From: an uncultured Bacilli bacterium
Lineage (GTDB): Bacteria; Bacillota_I; Bacilli_A; RF39; UBA660
Reading direction: 5' to 3'
DNA: 13,878 nt
Assembly: GCA_947626445.1 (NCBI GenBank)
Contig: CANQSC010000028.1
Coordinates: 1-13,878, forward strand
Made by a program: the position numbers and the translations under genes. The notes beneath the pieces were generated by a model. That model worked only from the letters and a program-made list of their open reading frames with translations, was not told the origin of the DNA and did not search any database. How positions within the stretch are numbered: the first letter of the stretch is position 1; every line of letters starts with the position of its first letter. Shown piece by piece: positions 6,695-12,268 of this stretch.

Positions 6695-7234
6695 CTTTTG
6701 TTATTTTAAATTATTTATTTTAAATTATTTATGATAATATTGAAAATTATTTAAAAAAGAATTTAAGAAGCAAGACTTGAATATAATTTTAAACAATCAA
6801 GATATGTTAGAAAATAAATGACTACTTTAAAAAGATAGGTGATAATTCTAAAAATGATTTGGCTTTTTCTTAAAGATATATTTATTTTTGCATTTATAAC
6901 TAAAAGTGGATATTTTTTTCTCAATAAGTTGCAAATAATTTTGGAAACATATGAAATTTTTTGATAAAATAATTTATAAATTACAGGAAATTTTAAGTTT
7001 GAATATTAAAAATTTAGTTAATCCCAGTGAATCAATTTTATTTGCTAAATCAAAAATTGTATAGATTGACATTTTATCAATATTATTAACTTTACTTTTA
7101 ATTAAATTCCAAATTTCATCACTTCTAAAATTCCGATATTTTTATAGCACTTTTGCAACTTTTAAAGTTTCTCCATAAGGAATTTTTCAACTTCAAGCAT
7201 AACCTTTCTAGCACATTCATTATTTATTTTTAAA

Positions 7235-7380
7235 ATAATCCCTTTTCAAATACGATATCTACATAGTATTCTCTATATCAAATGTACTTTTTCCTTTTAT
7301 ATACCCTATTGCTCTAATACACTCATTTTAGGTGGAATACTTATTAACATATGCAACATGGCCAGAACAATTATGCAACG
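7235..7380 (-). pseudogene. IS200/IS605-family TnpA (HUH transposase) remnant
   Basis: Minus-strand pieces in three frames match consecutive parts of the small Y1 transposase. HMLISIPPKMSV corresponds to the family's HxHML.SIPPKxSV, which contains the HUH metal-binding motif. GYIKGKSTFDI corresponds to the next conserved helix (GYLKGKSS), and YVDIVFEKG to the YYVDTVG motif. Just before HML the bases CCATGTTGCATATG read DHV-HML if one inserted G is ignored, restoring the HUH motif. The segment carrying the catalytic Tyr is missing. The frame is broken at least twice and there is an internal deletion, so it is an old fossil. Confidence 0.72.
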
Positions 7381-7392
7381 CTAAAGCTTTTT

Positions 7393-7420
7393 AAACCCCC
7401 AAGTACAACAACTGGGGTTT
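7393..7420 (-). terminator. Terminator downstream of the lipoprotein gene
   Basis: AAACCCC (7393-7399) pairs with GGGGTTT (7414-7420). Inside, AGT (7402-7404) and ACT (7411-7413) can extend the stem across a small bulge. It lies about 30 nt past the lipoprotein stop codon. The T-run on the minus strand is short (three T), so it may act mainly as a stem-loop that protects the 3' end. Confidence 0.55.
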
Positions 7421-7446
7421 TCATAAACTAACAAAAAAGAGAAGAA

Positions 7447-8562
7447 TTATTTTTCTTTACCTACAGTTATATCTTCTCCTCTTATACTTTTGCCAATTGA
7501 TATTAATTCATTAGACGTTAAATCATTCCCGGCTAAATAATAACTTATATTATCTTTAGTCCAAGTAAGACTATTAGCTCCCAAAGCCCCATATGTATCA
7601 TTTACAATTAATGGGTCACCATAAACTGGTATTATTTCAAATTCTTCTGCTACACTAGCTTTTTCTTCTACTAATACAAAATTTTTCTCTCCACCAAATG
7701 TTAAGATAACTCTATTACCATTATCGGTATTTACTTTATCAGAAGTTGATAAATAAGTATTACTAGGTATATATAATGGATACATAATATTTTCTAATAA
7801 ACCTGTTTCTTTATCACAGCTATCTCCTTCACAATTAGCGTTTTCTTCTTCTTTACAAGTACTTTCTGTACAAGTTTCTTTAGTCTTACCTGTATCTTCT
7901 TTCTTTTCTTCTTGAATTTCTTTCTTTTCTTCTTGAGTTTCTTCTTTTATATATTCTTCTAATTTAAAATCATCTTCACTTAAAGAAGCATCATAACTAA
8001 TATCGGTAAAAGTAACTTTCATTTTTAATTTATCTTTTTCATCATATACTTCATTCTTCTTTAAATTACCATCTTTATCTAAAGTAACTTTTTGATATTT
8101 TAATTCTGAATTATTAGGATAATTTACACTAGATTTTATAACATAATCATTATCTATTTCTTCTAAACTACTATTTTGATCATTTTTTAAATCTTCAGTT
8201 ATAGCATTTAATAAATAACTTTGACTAGAATTATCGGGCCATTCACTTTGAAATTTAAAACTTTTATTTAAACTTGGTGTTATAACATAAACCGCATCAT
8301 TATTTTTAAGTAATACTTGTTCATGATTATTAGTTTGATTTACCATTACTACTTTATAAAAATTATCTTTCATATAATCGGCTTCTATACTATAAGTAAA
8401 TGTTTCTTCATCATCATAAATCTCCATATTTCCTTTTAAACTATAACTTTTAGTATTACTTACTTTATTAGCAAAATCATATATAACATTTTTAGCGTTC
8501 TTTTTCCCACACCCCGTTATAAATAAACTAACAACTAATAATAAGATTAAAACTTTTTTCAT
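7447..8562 (-). CDS. Lipoprotein with LolA-like and DUF4367-like halves
   Basis: Residues 1-18 are a lipoprotein signal peptide with lipobox ITGC, so Cys18 should be lipidated and the protein anchored outside the membrane. Residues 25-202 form a LolA/YdcC-like beta domain (SYSLKGNMEIYDDEETFTYS, then LDKDGNLKKNEVYDEK and ISYDASLSEDDFKLE). Residues 203-255 are a charged linker containing a 7-residue tandem repeat (QEEKKEI/D) and two CX4C pairs (Cys231/236 and Cys244/249). Residues 258-365 look like DUF4367 (SLTWTKDNISYYLAGNDLTSNELISIGKSI). In Firmicutes such proteins include the sporulation lipoprotein YdcC. The true role is unknown, with binding of a hydrophobic ligand or envelope sensing as options. 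AAGGAAAG precedes the ATG. The gene is divergent from the DUF378 gene. Confidence 0.85.
   Translation of the reverse strand: MKKVLILLLVVSLFITGCGKKNAKNVIYDFANKVSNTKSYSLKGNMEIYDDEETFTYSIEADYMKDNFYKVVMVNQTNNHEQVLLKNNDAVYVITPSLNKSFKFQSEWPDNSSQSYLLNAITEDLKNDQNSSLEEIDNDYVIKSSVNYPNNSELKYQKVTLDKDGNLKKNEVYDEKDKLKMKVTFTDISYDASLSEDDFKLEEYIKEETQEEKKEIQEEKKEDTGKTKETCTESTCKEEENANCEGDSCDKETGLLENIMYPLYIPSNTYLSTSDKVNTDNGNRVILTFGGEKNFVLVEEKASVAEEFEIIPVYGDPLIVNDTYGALGANSLTWTKDNISYYLAGNDLTSNELISIGKSIRGEDITVGKEK
7900..7941. repeat. 21-bp tandem repeat, two copies, inside the lipoprotein gene
   Basis: The units at 7900-7920 and 7921-7941 differ at one base. Each encodes QEEKKEI or QEEKKED-like residues in the linker. 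Copy number can change by slippage without breaking the frame, since 21 is a multiple of three. Confidence 0.7.
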
Positions 8563-8617
8563 TAAACCACTTTCCTTTTCTAATTAACTATATTTATAAT
8601 TATTTAAAATATGAATG

Positions 8618-8623
8618 TATAAT
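8618..8623 (+). promoter_or_regulatory. Probable -10 box of the DUF378 gene
   Basis: TATAAT 43 nt before the start codon. The -35 region is AT-rich and unclear. The 104-bp spacer also serves the divergent lipoprotein gene, for which TATAAA with TATACA 17 nt upstream on the minus strand is a weak candidate. Confidence 0.4.
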
Positions 8624-8666
8624 TCTAAAAATATCGTTCATACTACTTTTAGTAAGGAGAGTGTTT

Positions 8667-8870
8667 ATGGAAATTATTTATAAGATATGTTTATTCTTTA
8701 CAGTATTAGGTGCTTTAAACTGGGGATTAATCGGTTTATTTGATTTTAATCTAGTTACTACTATTTTTGAAGAAGGTTCTATGATTGTAAGAATAATTTA
8801 TATTTTAATCGGCTTATGTGGACTAATTGACATAGGTATGTTCTTTAATCATTTAGATACTAACGAATAA
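8667..8870 (+). CDS. DUF378 family small membrane protein (YuzA-like)
   Basis: 67 aa with two membrane segments: IIYKICLFFTVLGALNWGLI (about residues 3-22) and MIVRIIYILIGLCGLIDIGM (about 38-57). The LGALNWGLIGLFDFNLV motif and the Gly-rich second helix are the hallmark of DUF378, found in many Firmicutes and without known function. A GTG at 8661 is in frame but overlaps the end of the AAGGAGA site. The ATG at 8667 lies 6 nt beyond that site and is the better start. A terminator follows directly, so it is a single-gene transcript. Confidence 0.9.
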   Translation: MEIIYKICLFFTVLGALNWGLIGLFDFNLVTTIFEEGSMIVRIIYILIGLCGLIDIGMFFNHLDTNE

Positions 8871-8892
8871 AAGACTGAAAAAGTCTTTTTTT
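8871..8892 (+). terminator. Intrinsic terminator of the DUF378 gene
   Basis: AAGACT (8871-8876), loop GAAAA, AGTCTT (8882-8887), followed by a T-run to 8892. It starts immediately after the stop codon. Confidence 0.8.
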
Positions 8893-8893
8893 A

Positions 8894-8921
8894 TTGATTT
8901 TTTTTGAAATTAATATATAAT
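8894..8921 (+). promoter_or_regulatory. Promoter of the sigma-factor gene
   Basis: TTGATT (8894-8899) and TATAAT (8916-8921) separated by 16 nt. The ribosome binding site AGGAAGGGA follows and the ATG is at 8947. The -35 box starts right after the preceding terminator's T-run. Confidence 0.6.
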
Positions 8922-8946
8922 ATATCGAGTTAGGAAGGGACCAAAT

Positions 8947-10086
8947 ATGCAAAATATAAATGATGAATTAATAGTTAATAATTATACTGAATCTTATTTT
9001 GAATATATTAATCAATTTCCTGTTTTATCTAAAGATAAATTAATTGAATTATTTAAAAATCATGACTATGAAACGATCTTTTTCCATAATTTAAAATTAG
9101 TTCCTTTTATTGCTAAACGATATTATAAAAGAAAAGGTATTCTTTCTTTTATGGATTTAATTCAAGAAGGTAATATTGGTTTAGGAGAAGCTATTATTCG
9201 TTACAAATATGAATTAGACAAGGCTTTTTCTACATATGCTGCATTTTGGATAAAACAAAAAATTACTCTAGCTATTGCAACTCAATCGCGAACTATAAGT
9301 TATAGTTATGATATGTATTTTAAGATTTTAAAAATAACAAAAGCTAAAGAAGAATTACAAAAACTTTTAGGTCGTTCTCCAACTAATAAAGAATTATCTT
9401 TAAAAACTAACTTCACAGTTAAACAAATAGAAGAAATATTAAAACATCAAATAAATATTGAAAGCATAAATAATGATTTAAAAGATAATGAACGTTATTT
9501 AAAAACTGATATTACCATTAATGAAGAACAAATTTTAAATAATATATTATTAGAAAAAATAATTAAAAATGCTAAATTAACTAAAAATGAATTTGAAATT
9601 ATATATTTATCTTATTTTAAAAATATGCCAACTAAAGAAATAGCCCAAAATTTAAATTATACTAGACAAAATATTGAATATTATTTAAATAATGCTATAA
9701 ATAAATTAAAAAATACTGGCACTGAGATTGACAATCCTAAAATTGAAAATTTAAGTGAAATAAATATTTTAGATTTTTTATATTATTTAAAAATTAATTC
9801 CATAAGACAAAATATTATTTTTTTCAAAAATTTTTCTAATAGTTTAATAAATAGATTATTTGAATTTGCTAATTTAACTAATCAAGAAAAAGAGTTTATA
9901 ACTTTATTATTAGGAATTAATCAATTATTTGTTCTATCTTATGATGAAATAGCAAAAAAATTTAATTGCCGTTATGAAGAAGTTCAAAATACTTGTAAAA
10001 CAGCTTTTCATAAATTAGCCGATTTAGTAAAATTATTGTATCCAAATATAAAAACAAAAAGAGTAATTAAAAAAAATCAGTTATAA
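8947..10086 (+). CDS. Sigma-70-family RNA polymerase sigma factor with an extra C-terminal region-4-like domain
   Basis: 379 aa. Region 2 spans about residues 45-112, including DLIQEGNIGLGEAIIRY (2.2) and FSTYAAFWIKQKI (2.3-2.4, promoter melting and -10 recognition). Region 3 spans about 120-180 and contains LGRSPTNKELSLKTNFTVKQI. Region 4 spans about 198-256 (LTKNEFEIIYLSYFKNMPTKEIAQNLNYTRQNIEYYLNNAI, described from residue 211), with a helix-turn-helix for -35 binding. A second helix-turn-helix of the same kind covers about 308-362 (LTNQEKEFITLLL, then LSYDEIAKKFNCRYEEVQNTC). There is no region 1.1, so it is more likely a group 2/3 or lineage-specific factor than the housekeeping one, although the 2-3 linker is RpoD-like. 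It has its own promoter and converges on clpC. Confidence 0.92.
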   Translation: MQNINDELIVNNYTESYFEYINQFPVLSKDKLIELFKNHDYETIFFHNLKLVPFIAKRYYKRKGILSFMDLIQEGNIGLGEAIIRYKYELDKAFSTYAAFWIKQKITLAIATQSRTISYSYDMYFKILKITKAKEELQKLLGRSPTNKELSLKTNFTVKQIEEILKHQINIESINNDLKDNERYLKTDITINEEQILNNILLEKIIKNAKLTKNEFEIIYLSYFKNMPTKEIAQNLNYTRQNIEYYLNNAINKLKNTGTEIDNPKIENLSEINILDFLYYLKINSIRQNIIFFKNFSNSLINRLFEFANLTNQEKEFITLLLGINQLFVLSYDEIAKKFNCRYEEVQNTCKTAFHKLADLVKLLYPNIKTKRVIKKNQL

Positions 10087-10100
10087 TTAATTGATTTTTT
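10071..10100. terminator. Bidirectional terminator within the overlapping 3' ends of the sigma and clpC genes
   Basis: The arm 10071-10083 (AAAAAATCAGTTA) pairs with 10088-10100 (TAATTGATTTTTT) around a TAAT loop: 13 bp with a single G-T pair. The T-run (10095-10100) serves the plus strand and the A-run at 10069-10076 serves the minus strand. Both stop codons (TAA at 10084-10086 and TGA at 10079-10077) lie inside the hairpin. Confidence 0.75.
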
Positions 10101-12200
10101 ATTATATTTATTTATTAGATTTCTTAAATTTCTTAAACCATATTTATCTATATCACTTAAATTTAATAAATCTTTAATATTAATATTTTTATTTTTTAAA
10201 TGTTTTTTAATATATATTTTAGCAATATCTTCATTTATTTTATTAAATGGTAAAACAACATCTATTCTACCCATTAATTCTTTAGATAAAATATTATCTA
10301 AGGCATTATTTAGGGAATTATTAAAACCTATTTTTTCACTAACTTTTATATTACTTGTTAAAAAGATAAAAGTATGGTCAAACCGAATTTTATTTCCTAA
10401 ACTATCAGTTATAAAACCTTCATCTAAGATTTGTAATAATAAATTTAAAACTTTAGGATGAGCTTTTTCTATTTCATCAAATAAAATAGTTGAATAAGGT
10501 TGGTCAATTAAAGAACGAAAGACATAGTCTTTACCATAGCCAACATAACCACTTGGTGCCCCAATTAAACGATTAATACTTTCTTCTAAATGATATTCAC
10601 TCATATCAATTCTAATTAAATTAGTTTTTAAAGTATCACTAATGATTTTAATAGTTTCGGTCTTACCAACTCCACTTCCTCCAACTAGTAAAAAACTTGT
10701 TCCTTTTTGTTTATTATATTCCATCGTATCTAATAATTTATTTAAAGCTTCATCTTGACCTAAAATATTAGTAAATAAATTTTCTCTTAATTGTTTAAAT
10801 AATTTATCTTTTTTATCTAAAAGAATCATATTAGTTTTCTTTTCAATAACTTCTAAAATATCTTTTTTACTCATAGAAAGTTTTAAATCATAATTAACTT
10901 TAGTATTTCTAATTTCTTGTTCTTCCCTGGCAAATCTTAAAGCATTTTTATATTCTCCTTTTTTTAATAAACTTTCTTTTTTCTTAACAACATTTTCTAA
11001 TTCATTAGTAGATAATATATTTATATTTTTATATTTAATTCTCGCACATACCGAATCTAATAAATCTAAAGTTTTATCAGGATTATTTTTAGAAAAGATA
11101 TATTCATTAGCTAAATCTAAAACATCTTTTAAATTATCACTTGTTAAATTAATATTATAATGTTTTTCATATAAAGATTTAACATTTTTTAAAATAAGCA
11201 TCATATCTTCATTAGTAGGTTCATTAATAACAATTTTTTCAAATCTTCTTGCTAAGGCTTTATCATTATCAATAAATTCATGATATTCATTAGTAGTAGT
11301 CGAGCCTATTACTTTAATTTCACCACGAGCAAGATATGGTTTTAAAATATCAGATGCACAGATGGCACCTTCAGCTCCTCCAGCATTAACCATTGAATGA
11401 ATTTCATCAATGAAGATAATGATATTTTTTTCTTTAATAACTTCTTTAATTATTTTAGTAAGACGTTCTTCAAATTCGCCTCGATATTTAGTCCCAGCAA
11501 CTAAAGAACCCATCTCTAATTCATATATTTCCATTTTTTGTAATTCAGCTGGTACTTCTTTTTTAACAATTCTTCTTGCAAGTTCTTCCACAATAGCGGT
11601 TTTTCCAACCCCAGCTTTACCAATTAATAAAGGATTATTTTTTTCTTTTCTTAAAAGCGTTTCAATAATCATTTCTATTTCATCTTCTCTACCATATAAT
11701 TTAGATGCTTTATTATTTTTATTAGTTAAATGAATTCCAATTTTCATAATCTCTAAATTTTTAGTTTTTTTATTAACACTTAAATTTTCTTTTATCGCAT
11801 CATATAAATCATCTAAATCAATATTTAAACGAGCCATAATTCTAATAGCAACCCCATCACCTTCTTCTAACATTGCTAAAAGTAAATGATGAACTTTAAC
11901 TTTACCATTATTATTTTCACTAGCATCATTTAACGCTAATTCTAAAACTCTTTTTAACATTGGGGTATATAAATTAATAGTTGATGGTTCAGTTGCATGA
12001 CCAATAACTAACGATAATTCATTTTTAAAATTATCATAAGTTAAACCATAATCTTTGCAAATATTTTTAACTTCACAAGAATTATTTAAGATTGCTAATA
12101 ATAAATGTTCTGTCCCTACATAAGGATGATGAAGTTTAAATCGTAAATCTTCTGCTTTCTTTAATAAATCGGCAATTTCATAGCCAAAATTTTGAAACAT
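10077..12200 (-). CDS. clpC: ClpC-type AAA+ unfoldase, compact form
   Basis: An Hsp100 ring ATPase that unfolds proteins and feeds them to ClpP. The Clp N-domain pair is at about residues 5-140. D1 has Walker A GKAGVGKT (194-201), pore loop GTKYRGEFEERL (236-247) and Walker B IIIFIDEIH (260-268). A short M-domain (about 403-435, EYKNALRFAREEQEI) follows. D2 has Walker A GGSGVGKT (507-514, against the usual GPTGVGKT), pore loop GYVGYG (551-556), Walker B ILFDEIEKAHP (572-582), the ClpP-docking tripeptide IGF (624-626), the Arg region ELMGRID (641-647) and sensor 2 GLR (688-690). At 707 aa it is about 100 residues shorter than Bacillus ClpC, mainly in the M-domain and C-terminus. AAGGAGG precedes the ATG. 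No CtsR-type tandem GGTCAAA operator is visible upstream. Confidence 0.95.
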   Translation of the reverse strand: MFQNFGYEIADLLKKAEDLRFKLHHPYVGTEHLLLAILNNSCEVKNICKDYGLTYDNFKNELSLVIGHATEPSTINLYTPMLKRVLELALNDASENNNGKVKVHHLLLAMLEEGDGVAIRIMARLNIDLDDLYDAIKENLSVNKKTKNLEIMKIGIHLTNKNNKASKLYGREDEIEMIIETLLRKEKNNPLLIGKAGVGKTAIVEELARRIVKKEVPAELQKMEIYELEMGSLVAGTKYRGEFEERLTKIIKEVIKEKNIIIFIDEIHSMVNAGGAEGAICASDILKPYLARGEIKVIGSTTTNEYHEFIDNDKALARRFEKIVINEPTNEDMMLILKNVKSLYEKHYNINLTSDNLKDVLDLANEYIFSKNNPDKTLDLLDSVCARIKYKNINILSTNELENVVKKKESLLKKGEYKNALRFAREEQEIRNTKVNYDLKLSMSKKDILEVIEKKTNMILLDKKDKLFKQLRENLFTNILGQDEALNKLLDTMEYNKQKGTSFLLVGGSGVGKTETIKIISDTLKTNLIRIDMSEYHLEESINRLIGAPSGYVGYGKDYVFRSLIDQPYSTILFDEIEKAHPKVLNLLLQILDEGFITDSLGNKIRFDHTFIFLTSNIKVSEKIGFNNSLNNALDNILSKELMGRIDVVLPFNKINEDIAKIYIKKHLKNKNINIKDLLNLSDIDKYGLRNLRNLINKYNKKSINYN

Positions 12201-12268
12201 AAAAAAATATCCTCCTTATTAATTCTATGTTAATAATGAGCATATTATGAATTATTTATTCAAAAATA
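12201..12268 (-). promoter_or_regulatory. Leader of clpC
   Basis: 68 bp between the upstream gene's stop and clpC. It contains a strong AAGGAGG about 10 nt before the ATG and a short inverted repeat, TGAAT-AAATA-ATTCA (about 12247-12261). A weak promoter reading (TTCATA, then TAGAAT 18 nt downstream on the minus strand) is possible. There is no clear terminator, so read-through from the surface-protein gene is also possible. Confidence 0.35.

Larger units (their letters stand above)
6704..7446. other. Gene-poor decayed region
   Basis: No intact gene. From 6704 to about 7000 the DNA is very AT-rich with no frame longer than about 36 codons that has a ribosome binding site. From about 7000 to 7380 the minus strand shows broken coding-like pieces. 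Those at 7235-7380 are an IS200/IS605 TnpA remnant. The piece ARKVMLEVEKFLMEKL around 7150-7220 is unrecognised. A terminator for the lipoprotein gene lies at 7393-7420. Confidence 0.6.

Noticed and set aside
6855..6965. Plus-strand 36-codon frame starting MIWLFLKDIF
   Set aside because: Hydrophobic reading is expected by chance in such AT-rich DNA, and the nearest AGGTGAT is too far from the ATG.
10077..10079. TGA as a tryptophan codon, as in mycoplasmas
   Set aside because: TGG is used for Trp throughout and clpC ends at TGA right after the expected C-terminus, so the standard code fits.
12201..12268. CtsR operator before clpC
   Set aside because: No tandem GGTCAAA-type motif is present. 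Only a short TGAAT/ATTCA inverted repeat is seen.
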